Shown here piece by piece: positions 27,849 to 36,511 of a DNA stretch of 64,000 nt (the first letter of the stretch is position 1; each line of letters begins with the position of its first letter). Location: NCBI GenBank assembly GCA_018242205.1, contig JAFECJ010000022.1, positions 1 to 64,000 on the forward strand. The letters are read 5' to 3'. The translations under genes and the position numbers were made by a program. The notes below the pieces were generated by a model. That model did not search any database, had not been told where the DNA came from, and saw nothing but the letters and a program-made list of their open reading frames with translations. The DNA comes from Pseudomonadota bacterium. Lineage in GTDB: Bacteria > Pseudomonadota > Alphaproteobacteria > Rhizobiales > Xanthobacteraceae.

Positions 27849-28625
27849 CTAGCGCAGCGCGTCGAACAGCGGCAGGCTGGCGATACCCGAGATCGCGATG
27901 ATGACGTAGGCGAGGCGGCGGTAGAAGACGTCGCTGCTGCCGTGGAAGAAATACGCGCCGACGGCCATGGCCGCGGCGAACGGCACGCCGAGCAGGATGG
28001 CGAGCGTCACCACCTGGCGGTCGAACAGGCCGGTGAACAGGTAGGCGACGATCGCCAGCGAGCCTTCGAGAATGAAATAGACCATGATGTTGGCGCGCAC
28101 CGTCGCCGCGCGATTCGGCCCGCCGAGCCAGAACACCAGAAGCGGCGGCGCCGCGATCTGCACCGAGCCGGCGCCGAAGCCGGCCATGGCGCCGGTGGCG
28201 AAGGAGGCGGCCAGCGTCGGTTTGCCGTGATAGCGCCAGCCCGAGATCAGCGCGATGAGCGCGACCAGCACCAGTCCGGCGATGAACCAGCGCAGCACCA
28301 GGATATCGACATAGACCAGTGCGGCGACGCCGAGCGGCAGGAACAGCGCGCCGCCGACCGAGACCGGCACGATTTCGCGCCGCGTCGAATCTCCCCACAC
28401 CTTGATGGCGAAGGGCAGCGAGCAGATCGTGTCGAACAGCAAGAGCGATGGCGCCGCCACCTGCGGGCTGTAAACCGCTGAGATCAGCGGCATATAGATC
28501 AACGCCGAACCAAAGCCGGCGAAGCCACGCACAAGGCCGGCGACCATGGCGACGGCGAGCGCAATGAAAAAACGCGGTTCGGCGGTGGCGGCGGCGACAG
28601 CCGGCCAGAGGGGCAGGTCCGACAT
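27849..28625 (-). CDS. TSUP family (TauE/SafE) transporter
   Basis: 258 residues, about eight membrane helices arranged as two related halves. It has [33 protein letters not shown] early and [27 protein letters not shown] in the second half, as in sulfite exporter TauE/SafE proteins. These move sulfite, sulfoacetate or other organosulfur anions. The gene is on the opposite strand, between mgtE and ruvC, and so interrupts the recombination cluster. Confidence 0.88.
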   Translation of the reverse strand: MSDLPLWPAVAAATAEPRFFIALAVAMVAGLVRGFAGFGSALIYMPLISAVYSPQVAAPSLLLFDTICSLPFAIKVWGDSTRREIVPVSVGGALFLPLGVAALVYVDILVLRWFIAGLVLVALIALISGWRYHGKPTLAASFATGAMAGFGAGSVQIAAPPLLVFWLGGPNRAATVRANIMVYFILEGSLAIVAYLFTGLFDRQVVTLAILLGVPFAAAMAVGAYFFHGSSDVFYRRLAYVIIAISGIASLPLFDALR

Positions 28626-28721
28626 GAAAGCATTCCCGGCAGGTGGGCTTGTCTAGCAGGCGGCGGCGCCGGGAGGACCCACTTTCTGGCATGCGGGCGT
28701 CCCGCAGAGTATCAACGGGGC

Positions 28722-29243
28722 ATGGCCACCCAGGCGATTCGCATCCTCGGCATCGATCCGGGCCTCCGCCGCACCGGCTGGGGGCTGATCGAGAGCGCCG
28801 GCAACCGGCTGATCCATGTCGCCTGCGGCTCGGTCGAGACCTCGGAACGCGCCGATCTCGGCGCGCGCCTGGTGGCGCTGCATGACGGGCTCGCTGCGGT
28901 GATCGAGCGCTATTCGCCGCAGGAGGCCGCGGTGGAGCAGACCTTCGTCAACGCCAATGGCGCATCGACGCTGAAGCTCGGCCAGGCCCGCGGCATCGCC
29001 ATGCTGGTGCCGGCGCGCGCCGGGCTCACGGTCGCCGAATACGCGCCGAACCTGATCAAGAAGACCGTGGTCGGCGCCGGCCATGCCGAGAAGGCGCAGA
29101 TCCGGCTGATGATCGGCGTGCTGCTACCGAAGGCCGACCCGCAGAGCGAGGATGCCGCAGATGCGCTCGCTATCGCCATCTGTCACGCGCATCACCGCGC
29201 CAGTGTTGTGTTGAAAGTGCAAATGAAGGCCGTTGCGCGATGA
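28722..29243 (+). CDS. ruvC: Holliday junction endonuclease RuvC
   Basis: 173 residues. The acidic catalytic residues are in place: D12 ([13 protein letters not shown]), E72 (AAVEQTFV), D144 and D147 ([14 protein letters not shown]). RuvC nicks Holliday junctions symmetrically after branch migration by RuvAB. Its stop overlaps the ruvA start (ATGA at 29240-29243), so the two are translationally coupled. Confidence 0.96.
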   Translation: MATQAIRILGIDPGLRRTGWGLIESAGNRLIHVACGSVETSERADLGARLVALHDGLAAVIERYSPQEAAVEQTFVNANGASTLKLGQARGIAMLVPARAGLTVAEYAPNLIKKTVVGAGHAEKAQIRLMIGVLLPKADPQSEDAADALAIAICHAHHRASVVLKVQMKAVAR

Positions 29244-29857
29244 TCGGCAAGCTCAAAGGCATCATCGATAGTTACGGCGAGGATTACGTCATCCTCGATG
29301 TGGGCGGCGTCGGCTATCAGGTGCATTGCGCGGCGCGTACGCTCACTGCGCTGCCGGCGCCGGGCGAGGCGGCGACCTTGTCGATTGAAACCTATGTGCG
29401 CGAGGACCAGATCAAGCTGTTCGGCTTCGTCACCGACGCCGAGCGCGAATGGTTCCGGCTGTTGCAGACGGTGCAGGGCGTCGGCGCCAAGGTGGCCTTG
29501 TCGGTGCTGTCGACCTTGAAGGTCAACGAACTCGCCAATGCCATCGCCATGCGCGACAAGGCTTCGGTGGCGCGCACGCCCGGCGTCGGTAACAAGGTGG
29601 CCGAGCGCATTGTGTCGGAATTGAAAGACAAGGTGCCGGCTTTCGCCGATGTCGATTTCGGCGCGGCGCAGATGGCCGGCGCGGTGGACGAGCGGCGTGC
29701 GCCGAAGCCGGTGCTCGATGCGGTGTCGGCTTTGGTCAATCTCGGCTACGGCCAGCCGCAGGCGGCGACCGCGATCGCCGCGGCGTCGCGGGCGCTGGGC
29801 GAGGGTGCCGAGACGGCGGCGCTGATCCGGCAGGGGCTCAAAGAGCTCGCCAAATGA
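29240..29857 (+). CDS. ruvA: Holliday junction DNA helicase subunit RuvA
   Basis: 205 residues: [30 protein letters not shown] (OB domain), then two helix-hairpin-helix motifs ([14 protein letters not shown] and [19 protein letters not shown]) and a flexible linker to the C-terminal domain that contacts RuvB ([20 protein letters not shown]). It binds the four-way junction and loads RuvB. Confidence 0.96.
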   Translation: MIGKLKGIIDSYGEDYVILDVGGVGYQVHCAARTLTALPAPGEAATLSIETYVREDQIKLFGFVTDAEREWFRLLQTVQGVGAKVALSVLSTLKVNELANAIAMRDKASVARTPGVGNKVAERIVSELKDKVPAFADVDFGAAQMAGAVDERRAPKPVLDAVSALVNLGYGQPQAATAIAAASRALGEGAETAALIRQGLKELAK

Positions 29858-29869
29858 TAAGATGTTGAG

Positions 29870-30292
29870 ATGGAACTGACCGACAAAGACAAAGAGTTGA
29901 TCGACGCTGCTACGAAAGCGATCAAGAGCCGGTATCGCAACGACTGGCAGGAGGTCGGTGCGGCGGTACGCACGCGCGACGGCCGCCTCGTCGTCGGCGT
30001 CAATCTCGATGCCTATGTCGGCCGCGGCGCGGTTTGCGCCGAGGCGGTGGCGATCGGCACCGCGCTGACCGACAAGGGCGATCAGGGCATCGAGACCATC
30101 GTCGCCGTGCGTCACCCGAAACCCGGCGAGCCGGGCGACATCGCCGTGGTGTCGCCGTGCGGCGCCTGCCGCGAACTGATCCACGATTACGACGCCAAAG
30201 CGCGCGTCATCGTTCCCAATGGCAAGCAGGGCCCGACGGTGACGACCATCGGCGAATTGCTGCCGAACAAATATCGCCGGGGGATGACGTGA
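29870..30292 (+). CDS. cytidine deaminase-like (blasticidin S deaminase type) protein
   Basis: 140 residues of the small tetrameric deaminase fold. The zinc site is C56-A-E58 (VCAEAVAIG) and C97-G-A-C100 (PCGACRELI), giving three cysteine ligands and the catalytic glutamate. The motif wording resembles blasticidin S deaminase as much as cytidine deaminase. It lies 12 bases after ruvA and overlaps the ruvB start by four bases (GTGA), so it sits inside the ruv operon. The deaminase fold is clear; the substrate (cytidine, a modified nucleoside or an antibiotic) is not. Confidence 0.85.
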   Translation: MELTDKDKELIDAATKAIKSRYRNDWQEVGAAVRTRDGRLVVGVNLDAYVGRGAVCAEAVAIGTALTDKGDQGIETIVAVRHPKPGEPGDIAVVSPCGACRELIHDYDAKARVIVPNGKQGPTVTTIGELLPNKYRRGMT

Positions 30293-31335
30293 GCTCCACC
30301 CCCAAGCGCCTCGTCACACCGGACAAGCGCGACGACGATTTCGACTCGTCGATCCGGCCGCTGCGGCTCGCCGAATTCGTCGGCCAGGAAAAAGCACGCG
30401 CCAATCTCTCGGTGTTCATCGAGGCGGCCCGCGCGAGGGGTGAAGCACTGGACCATGTGCTGTTCGTCGGCCCGCCCGGCCTCGGCAAGACGACCTTGGC
30501 GCAGATCGTGGCGCGCGAACTTGGCGTTAATTTCCGCGCCACCTCCGGCCCGGTGATCGCCAAGGCAGGCGACCTCGCCGCGCTGCTGACCAATCTCGAG
30601 CCGCGCGACGTCTTGTTCATCGACGAGATCCATCGCCTCAATCCGCATGTCGAGGAAATCCTCTATCCGGCGATGGAGGACTTCCAGCTCGACCTCATCA
30701 TCGGCGAGGGCCCGGCGGCGCGCTCGGTGAAAATCGATCTGGCGCCGTTCACTTTGGTCGGCGCGACGACGCGCGCGGGGCTGCTCACCAATCCGTTGCG
30801 CGACCGCTTCGGCATTCCCATCCGTCTCAATTTTTACACCGAAGCCGAACTCGAGCAGATCGTGGCGCGCGGCGCCCGCGTGCTCGGCTTAGCCATGACG
30901 CCGGACGGCGCCAACGAAATCGCCAAGCGCGCGCGCGGCACACCGCGTATCGCCGGGCGGCTGCTGCGCCGTGTCCGCGACTTCGCCCATGTCGACGGTG
31001 ACAAGGCGGTCGATCGCGCCACCGCCGATCGCGCGCTGTCGGCGCTCGAAGTCGATGGCTCGGGCCTCGACGCCATGGATCGGCGTTATCTTAGGATGAT
31101 CGCCGAGAATTATGCCGGCGGCCCAGTCGGCGTCGAGACCATCGCCGCGGCGCTGTCGGAGCCACGCGACGCCATCGAGGACATCATCGAGCCCTATCTG
31201 ATCCAGAAGGGCTTTATCCAGCGCACGCCGCGCGGCCGGTTATTGACCGGCGCGGCGTTCAAGCATCTCGGCATGGCCGAGCCCAAGCGCGACCCGAGCC
31301 AGTTCGGCTTGTTCGCGGCCGAGGACGACGAATAA
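30289..31335 (+). CDS. ruvB: Holliday junction DNA helicase RuvB
   Basis: 348 residues. The Walker A motif is GPPGLGKTT at 61-69; Walker B is [17 protein letters not shown]; further RuvB markers are [22 protein letters not shown] and [25 protein letters not shown]. It is the ATP-driven motor that migrates Holliday junctions with RuvA. The GTG start at 30289 overlaps the stop of the deaminase-like gene. N-terminal similarity begins right at this start ([16 protein letters not shown]). Confidence 0.96.
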   Translation: MSSTPKRLVTPDKRDDDFDSSIRPLRLAEFVGQEKARANLSVFIEAARARGEALDHVLFVGPPGLGKTTLAQIVARELGVNFRATSGPVIAKAGDLAALLTNLEPRDVLFIDEIHRLNPHVEEILYPAMEDFQLDLIIGEGPAARSVKIDLAPFTLVGATTRAGLLTNPLRDRFGIPIRLNFYTEAELEQIVARGARVLGLAMTPDGANEIAKRARGTPRIAGRLLRRVRDFAHVDGDKAVDRATADRALSALEVDGSGLDAMDRRYLRMIAENYAGGPVGVETIAAALSEPRDAIEDIIEPYLIQKGFIQRTPRGRLLTGAAFKHLGMAEPKRDPSQFGLFAAEDDE

Positions 31336-31337
31336 CC

Positions 31338-32177
31338 TCAGGGCTGGATGTTGCCGTAGGGCGCGACGGTAATGTTCCAGCGCTGGTCATTGCTGTCGCA
31401 TTTGCTCGCCATGCTCGAGGCTTTCTTCGTCAGATATTCGCTCGACGAGACGTTCTGCACGCAGGTGCTGGCCATGGCGCCCGAACTCCAGGAGCCAGAC
31501 AAGGCCCATCGCTGATCGTTGCCGCAGGAACCGCTCATCTGCGTGGCGCGTTTGGTGAGGTATTCCTGCGTGTGGATGTTCTGGATGCAATAGAAGCCGG
31601 TGGTTCCATAGGGCGTGACCAGCCATATCTCCGAATTGGCGTCGCATTTCGTCGCCATCGAGGTCGCGTTCTTGAAGAGATATTCCTTGCTGCCGACGTT
31701 CTGGATGCACTTCATGCCGGGGTCGTTGACGAACCAATATTGCTTGTCGCTGTCGCAGGTCGCCGACAGTTCGCTCGCCTTGTTGGTCAGGTATTCGTTG
31801 TTGCCGCGGTTCTGGATGCAATAGACCGTGGCGCCCGAGAAGTTCTTGGTCGTCAGATTCCAGTACTGATCGTTGGAGTCGCAGGTCTTGGACATCTTCG
31901 AGGCGCGGCTCGTCAGATACTCCTTCGAGTTGGTATTCTGGATGCAGTAGCCGCCGTTCGATTGCGCCAGCATCGCGAAGACGTCGGTTCCCTTGCAAAA
32001 GGCGGTCATCGTCAGCGCGAACTGCGTCAGATACTGGCCGTTGGCGACGTTCTGGACGCAGGCATAGGCGGGTATCGACTGCGCCGCCGCCGGGCGGCCC
32101 GGCACGAATGCCGCCGCGATCAGCGCAAAGGCCAGTAACGCAAGGATTCGTATCCGGACCGTCGCTCGGCGCAGCAT
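31338..32177 (-). CDS. secreted protein of six Cys/QxW repeats (beta-trefoil-like)
   Basis: 279 residues. A signal peptide (1-33, ending AAAQS) is followed by six tandem repeats of about 37-42 residues beginning at C40, C78, C120, C157, C197 and C239. Each repeat has CIQN...EYLT...A-x-x-M and a second cysteine exactly 21 residues after the first (C61, C99, C141, C178, C218, C260). Repeats 2-6 end in a Q-x-W or E-x-W triad (QYW, QYW, EIW, QRW, QRW). Three such units usually make one ricin-type beta-trefoil, so six would give two. A carbohydrate- or surface-binding role is inference. GGGAG lies seven bases before the ATG. Confidence 0.8.
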   Translation of the reverse strand: MLRRATVRIRILALLAFALIAAAFVPGRPAAAQSIPAYACVQNVANGQYLTQFALTMTAFCKGTDVFAMLAQSNGGYCIQNTNSKEYLTSRASKMSKTCDSNDQYWNLTTKNFSGATVYCIQNRGNNEYLTNKASELSATCDSDKQYWFVNDPGMKCIQNVGSKEYLFKNATSMATKCDANSEIWLVTPYGTTGFYCIQNIHTQEYLTKRATQMSGSCGNDQRWALSGSWSSGAMASTCVQNVSSSEYLTKKASSMASKCDSNDQRWNITVAPYGNIQP

Positions 32178-32192
32178 GATATACTCCCAATT

Positions 32193-32215
32193 GTTGTAAA
32201 AATTAATGATACAAC
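32193..32215. promoter_or_regulatory. inverted repeat upstream of the six-repeat gene
   Basis: GTTGTA (32193-32198) and TACAAC (32210-32215) are separated by an 11-base AT-only-like spacer, 16 bases beyond the start codon of the minus-strand gene. The position fits an operator over the promoter or leader. Confidence 0.45.
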
Positions 32216-32366
32216 TTTAAGATGCTGCATGGAGTGGCGTCAACTTGAATCGGCGCCGGGGACGGCAAACTGTCGGCGCAGCTCAAAAGACTTGTCACGA
32301 CCCCGCGAATTGGCTTTTCGTCGCGGCGCGCGGATCAACCCGCGCCTCCAGCGGATCGGACCACTC

Positions 32367-32828
32367 ATGAGCGGCATCGACGGCACCGTCACCGACGGCC
32401 TGCATCACCAGCAGATCCGCGTGTACTATGAGGACACCGATTTCTCCGGCGTCGTCTATCACGCCAGCTATCTGCGCTTCATGGAGCGCGGCCGTACCAA
32501 CTACCTGCGCCTGCTCGGGGCCGACCATCGCGCGCTTTTCGAGGAGACCGAGAAGGAAGCGCCGGGCTTTGCCTTCGTGGTGCGGCAGATGAAGATCGAC
32601 TTCAGGCGGCCGGCCAAGATGGACGACCTGCTCGATCTCTATACGCGGCCCAAGGAAGTGAGGGGCGCCTCGATCACGCTGCATCAGCAGGTCAAGCGCG
32701 GTGACGAACTGCTGGTCGAAGCCGACGTGCAGGTCGCCTTCGTCTCCGGCGGCCGCGCCAAGCCGATCCCGAAGCCATTGCGCATCGCCATGAGAGCCGA
32801 TCAGGAAGCCGGCGGGGCGAGCGCCTGA
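32367..32828 (+). CDS. ybgC: Tol-Pal system acyl-CoA thioesterase YbgC
   Basis: 153 residues with the hot-dog thioesterase fold. RVYYEDTDFSGVVYHASYLRFMERGR contains the catalytic aspartate and histidine of the 4-hydroxybenzoyl-CoA thioesterase family, then VVRQMKIDFRRPAKMDDLLDL. YbgC is normally the first gene of the tol-pal operon; here it is separated from tolQ by about 6 kb of accessory genes. The ATG at 32367 matches family length. Confidence 0.92.
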   Translation: MSGIDGTVTDGLHHQQIRVYYEDTDFSGVVYHASYLRFMERGRTNYLRLLGADHRALFEETEKEAPGFAFVVRQMKIDFRRPAKMDDLLDLYTRPKEVRGASITLHQQVKRGDELLVEADVQVAFVSGGRAKPIPKPLRIAMRADQEAGGASA

Positions 32829-32860
32829 GTTGATGCTGCGGCGATAAAACAATCTCCGTT

Positions 32861-32945
32861 CATTCCCGCGAAAGCGGGAATCCAGAGGCCGCATCTGAAA
32901 ATCCGGTCCTTGGCTCCTGGGTCCCCGCCTTCGCAGGGACGAGCG
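32861..32945. repeat. palindromic intergenic repeat (ATTCCCGCGAAAGCGGGAAT type)
   Basis: CCCGC-GAAA-GCGGG on the left and GTCCCCGCCTTCGCAGGGAC on the right, joined by TCCAGAGGCC...TGGCTCCTGG, form a two-hairpin element seen in many Rhizobiales genomes. Confidence 0.8.
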
Positions 32946-32957
32946 GGAGAAATCGGC

Positions 32958-32985
32958 TTGACAATTCTTTGTACCGATCGGTACA
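32958..32985 (+). promoter_or_regulatory. promoter with TetR-type operator
   Basis: A TTGACA -35 box at 32958-32963 is followed by a perfect 16-bp palindrome, TGTACCGATCGGTACA (32970-32985), which overlaps the expected -10 region. It lies just upstream of the DUF1348-TetR gene pair and is the likely autoregulatory site of that TetR. Confidence 0.75.
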
Positions 32986-33022
32986 GGCGAGGGCTCCCTG
33001 GGTTCAAAACGGAGTTCTCGCC

Positions 33023-33490
33023 ATGTCACGTCCGCCCTTTCCGCCATTCACGCTCGAGACCGCGCGCCAGAAGGTGCGCATGGCGGAGGACGCCTGGAAC
33101 AGCCGCGATCCTGAGCGCGTGTCGCTCGCCTACACGCCGGATTCGACCTGGCGCAATCGCGGCGAGTTCTTCTCCGGCCGCCCGGCCATCGTCGACTTCC
33201 TCACGCGCAAATGGGCGAAGGAGAATGAATATCGCCTGATCAAGGATCTTTGGGCCTTCGACGGCAACCGAATCGCCGTGCGCTTCCAGTACGAATGGCA
33301 TGACGCCGGCGGTGGGTGGCATCGCTCCTACGGCAACGAGCAGTGGGAGTTCGACGCCGAGGGCCTGATGGCGCGTCGCGAGGCCAGCATCAATGACATC
33401 GACATCGCGGCAAGCGACCGCCGTTTCCTGTGGCCGGCGCCGGGGCCGCGTCCGGCCGACGTGCCGGGGCTTTCGGGAGAGCCGTTCTGA
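33023..33490 (+). CDS. DUF1348 (NTF2-like) protein
   Basis: 155 residues. The pattern [54 protein letters not shown] and [37 protein letters not shown] is characteristic of DUF1348 proteins with the NTF2/SnoaL-like cone fold. Such proteins often bind or isomerise small hydrophobic molecules, but this family has no proven reaction. It is followed at once by a TetR gene, and a TetR operator precedes it, so expression is probably induced by an unknown ligand. Confidence 0.88.
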   Translation: MSRPPFPPFTLETARQKVRMAEDAWNSRDPERVSLAYTPDSTWRNRGEFFSGRPAIVDFLTRKWAKENEYRLIKDLWAFDGNRIAVRFQYEWHDAGGGWHRSYGNEQWEFDAEGLMARREASINDIDIAASDRRFLWPAPGPRPADVPGLSGEPF

Positions 33491-34065
33491 AACGCGCGCA
33501 GAAGACCGATACCTCGCCGCGCGCCGCGCTGCTGCCCAAGCTCGGCGAGGTGTTCCGCACCTATGGCTATGAAGGCGCCAGCCTGACGCTGATCACCGCG
33601 GCGACCGGCCTCGGCAAAGGCAGCCTCTATCACCTGTTCCCCGGTGGAAAACAGCAGATGGCCGCCGAGGTGCTGACCGAAATCGACCAATGGTTCGAAC
33701 GCGAGGTGTTCGCGCCTTTGCGCGACAGCGCCGAGCCGCACGCCGGCATCGCGCACATGTTCAGGGCCACCGACGATTACTTTCGCTCCGGGCGGCGCGT
33801 CTGTCTGGTCGGTGTGTTCGCGCTGGGGGCCGCACGCGACGAATTCACCGACGCCGTGCAGGGCTATTTCGACCGCTGGCGCGAGGCGCTGGCGCAGGCT
33901 TTGCGGCGGGCAGGCCAGGCGCGCGCCGAGGCGATGGAATTGTCGGAGGACATTCTCGCCGGCATGCAGGGCGCGCTGGTACTGGCGCGCGCCGCCGACG
34001 ATCACAAGATTTTCTCGCGCGCGCTCAAGCGTATGGCCGAACGTGTTCCAAAGCGCGTGGGATAA
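33487..34065 (+). CDS. TetR-family regulator
   Basis: About 192 residues: an N-terminal TetR helix-turn-helix ([37 protein letters not shown]) and a helical ligand domain. The start is uncertain. A CTG at 33487 has GGGAGAG at the right distance and overlaps the DUF1348 stop (CTGA); the only upstream alternative is a GTG at 33430, lying inside the DUF1348 gene. It probably controls the operon through the palindrome at 32970-32985. Confidence 0.85.
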   Translation: MKRAQKTDTSPRAALLPKLGEVFRTYGYEGASLTLITAATGLGKGSLYHLFPGGKQQMAAEVLTEIDQWFEREVFAPLRDSAEPHAGIAHMFRATDDYFRSGRRVCLVGVFALGAARDEFTDAVQGYFDRWREALAQALRRAGQARAEAMELSEDILAGMQGALVLARAADDHKIFSRALKRMAERVPKRVG

Positions 34066-34112
34066 TCAGAAATCGGGCGGCGCGCGTTTGCCGCGCGTGC
34101 TAGCTTCTCATC

Positions 34113-34694
34113 ATGAGCGAGCAAGCCTTCACCCTGTTCGACACCGCGATCGGAACCTGCGCCATCGCCTGGCATGCGCAGGGTCTGATCGGCGTGCAAT
34201 TGCCGGAAGCGAACGTGGATGCGACCCGCGCGCGGATGCGCAGGCGCTTCCCCGATGCGGTCGAGCGCGCGCCGGATGACGCGGCACGACAGGCAATCCA
34301 AGGCATCGTCGCGCTGCTCAACGGCGAGAAGCGCGACCTCGCCGACATCGTCATCGACGACAGCGGTACGCCGGAGTTCAATGCCCGTGTTTATAAAATT
34401 GTGCGGCAGATCCCGCCAGGAGAGACGCTGACCTATGGCGAGGTCGCCGAACGGCTCGGCGACAAGACTTTGGCGCGCGCCGTCGGTCAGGCGATGGGGC
34501 AGAATCCGTGTCCGGTGGTGATGCCGTGCCATCGCGTCATGGCGGCGAGCGATCGCAATGGCGCGAAAACGGGCGGCTTCTCGGCCCCCGGCGGCGTCGT
34601 CACCAAGCTCAAGCTGCTCACCATCGAAGGCGCGCAGCCCGGCGGGCCGACTTTGTTCGATGCGCTGCCGCTGCAGACGCGCGGCCGCACCTAA
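34113..34694 (+). CDS. ogt: methylated-DNA-protein-cysteine methyltransferase
   Basis: 193 residues. The active-site motif is PCHRV with C139; FNARVYKIVRQIPPGETLTYGEVAERLG is the winged-helix DNA-binding part, and the N-terminal ribonuclease-like domain is present. It removes the methyl group from O6-methylguanine by one-time transfer to its cysteine. It ends convergently with the dioxygenase gene, overlapping by four bases (34691-34694). Confidence 0.93.
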   Translation: MSEQAFTLFDTAIGTCAIAWHAQGLIGVQLPEANVDATRARMRRRFPDAVERAPDDAARQAIQGIVALLNGEKRDLADIVIDDSGTPEFNARVYKIVRQIPPGETLTYGEVAERLGDKTLARAVGQAMGQNPCPVVMPCHRVMAASDRNGAKTGGFSAPGGVVTKLKLLTIEGAQPGGPTLFDALPLQTRGRT

Positions 34695-35737
34695 ACCCAC
34701 TCCTCCTGTTCGTCGTAATCGGCGGCGAACATGTTGATGTATTGCACCAGCCGCGGCCGCACGCCGCGGTTCGGGCTGGCGCCGTGCGGCAACGCGTGAT
34801 GCCAGATGATGAGATCGCCGGCGCGGCCGCCGATCGCCATCGAACCCAGCGCATGGAGATCCTGGCGACGCGCATCGGCACCCGGCGGCAATGACGACAG
34901 CCATTCGGCGCCCCAGCGCTGGAAGCCCGGCACCAAGGTGAACGCGCCCTGCTCGGGCGGCGTGTCGGTGAGATAGAGAATGCCTTGCGTGCCGAACGGG
35001 ATCGGCTGCTTCAGGCTGACATCCCAGTGCAGGTGCGGTCCGCGGAATTCAAAGCCGCGCTGCTCCGGCACGTTGAAGCCGACGCGATCGGTCGTCGCCC
35101 ACAGATCGGATGTGCCGTGCATTTGCGCGAAAGCCTTGTGCAGGCGCGGGGCGTACCGGTTCGCTTCGAATGCGGGGTGCTGGAAATATTGCACCATGAT
35201 GCCGTGGTCGTTGCCGACATACCAACTGTCGGGATCGTCGGCGCGGGCGCCGAGGTGATACCACAGCGCCTGCGCCGCGGCGTCGCGTGCTTCCGACGGA
35301 ACGGCCTCGTGCACGACGACGTAGCCGTGCTCGCGCCAATGCGCGAGATCGTCATCGCTCAACACCGGCGGCGTGGCGTCGATCGTCGCGAGCCACGCCC
35401 GTGTCGCGGCGGGCGGCGCCTCGCCGGCGAGCGCCGCGTTGAGCCGCGCGACGCGCTCCGGCGGGATACCGCCGGTCGTCGCCACGATCCAGCGTTCGAG
35501 GTCGGTGAAGCTGGGTGCCGTGCCGAGATATTGCGCCGCCTGCTCGAGGCCGATGCCGAGGCCGTGGACGACGAGGGTGTCGCGCTGGCGGTCCTTGGGC
35601 TGGCGCGGCGGCGCCACACCCTGGCGCGCCGCCTGCATCCGCGCCCAATAACGTCTGAGATGCCGCACGCCGAGGCTGCCGGTCTCGGCACTGTCCGGCA
35701 GGTCGATGGGATCGAGGCGGCGGGCGAGGGCGGTCAT
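34691..35737 (-). CDS. phytanoyl-CoA dioxygenase-like Fe(II)/2-oxoglutarate oxygenase
   Basis: 348 residues. The iron triad is HLHWD (histidine and aspartate, about residue 230) and a late histidine in HHALPHGASPNRGVRPRLVQY, whose arginine is the usual 2-oxoglutarate contact. LSDDDLAHWREHGYVVVHEAVP marks the start of the PhyH domain at about 140; the preceding 130 residues are a helical region not recognised. The family hydroxylates lipids, phosphonates or amino acids. It is divergent from a TetR gene, a likely regulator. ATG at 35737 is taken by domain length. Confidence 0.85.
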   Translation of the reverse strand: MTALARRLDPIDLPDSAETGSLGVRHLRRYWARMQAARQGVAPPRQPKDRQRDTLVVHGLGIGLEQAAQYLGTAPSFTDLERWIVATTGGIPPERVARLNAALAGEAPPAATRAWLATIDATPPVLSDDDLAHWREHGYVVVHEAVPSEARDAAAQALWYHLGARADDPDSWYVGNDHGIMVQYFQHPAFEANRYAPRLHKAFAQMHGTSDLWATTDRVGFNVPEQRGFEFRGPHLHWDVSLKQPIPFGTQGILYLTDTPPEQGAFTLVPGFQRWGAEWLSSLPPGADARRQDLHALGSMAIGGRAGDLIIWHHALPHGASPNRGVRPRLVQYINMFAADYDEQEEWV

Positions 35738-35812
35738 GGCGGCAACATTAGGTTGTATATCGCTCTTACACAATCGTCGGGGTGCTGGCCCCATCGACGC
35801 CTGCACCCGATT

Positions 35813-35833
35813 CATGTAAAGGCCCTTCACATG
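35813..35833. promoter_or_regulatory. inverted repeat in the phyH-like/TetR divergent region
   Basis: CATGTAAAGG (35813-35822) and CCTTCACATG (35824-35833) are 10-bp arms with one mismatch around a single central base, ending 14 bases before the TetR start codon. The size and position fit a TetR operator controlling one or both divergent genes. Confidence 0.6.
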
Positions 35834-35847
35834 AGGGTTTTCCGCGC

Positions 35848-36504
35848 ATGAGGTGGACCAAACACGACCGCGATGGCCCATCCGGCGGCGGCGAGGGGCC
35901 GCGCGGTTACCACCACGGCAATCTCAAGGAGGCGCTGGTCCGCGCCGCGCTCGAGCTGATCGCCGAGAAAGGCCCGGCCGGCTTCACCTTCGCCGACGCG
36001 GCGCGCTGGGCCGGCGTGTCGCCGGCCGCGCCCTACCGCCATTTCAAGAGCCGCGAGGAATTGATCGCCGACGTGGCGCGGCGCGGCTTCGAGTTGTTCA
36101 CCGCCGCGCTCGAGGCCGCCTGGGACGATGGCAAGCCCGATCCGACGACCACGCTCAACCGGCTCGGCAAGGCCTATCTCGATTTCGCCCGGGACAAGCC
36201 GGCTTACTACTCGGCGATGTTCGAAGCCGGCGTGCCGGTCGACGCCGATCCGCAACTGCGCGCCGCCGCTGAGAATGCCTTTGCAGTCATTCGTGGCGCG
36301 ACGGAGCGGCTGGTGGCGCCGATGCCGGCGGCCGAGCGGCCGCCGGCTTTAATGGTGGCGTTGCACATCTGGTCGATGACGCATGGCATCGCCTCGTTGT
36401 TCGGTCGGGGCGACCGGGCGCGGCGCACATTACCGATGGCGCCCGACGAACTGCTCGAGGCCGAGGTGCTGATCTATCTGCGCGGCCTCGGCCTCACGCG
36501 CTAA
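35848..36504 (+). CDS. TetR-family regulator
   Basis: 218 residues: GYHHGNLKEALVRAALELIAEKGPAGFTFADAARWAGVSPAAPYRHFKSREELIADVARRGFE is the TetR DNA-binding domain, and a C-terminal domain of the WHG type (LMVALHIWSMTHGIASLFGRG) follows. WHG-domain TetR proteins bind varied small molecules. The start at 35848 follows GAGGG. It is divergent from the PhyH-like gene, with an inverted repeat between. Confidence 0.9.
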   Translation: MRWTKHDRDGPSGGGEGPRGYHHGNLKEALVRAALELIAEKGPAGFTFADAARWAGVSPAAPYRHFKSREELIADVARRGFELFTAALEAAWDDGKPDPTTTLNRLGKAYLDFARDKPAYYSAMFEAGVPVDADPQLRAAAENAFAVIRGATERLVAPMPAAERPPALMVALHIWSMTHGIASLFGRGDRARRTLPMAPDELLEAEVLIYLRGLGLTR

Positions 36505-36511
36505 CGAGGCG

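Noticed and set aside
29870..30292. blasticidin resistance determinant
   Set aside because: Motifs alone cannot separate it from cytidine deaminases, and its place in the ruv operon argues for a cellular role.
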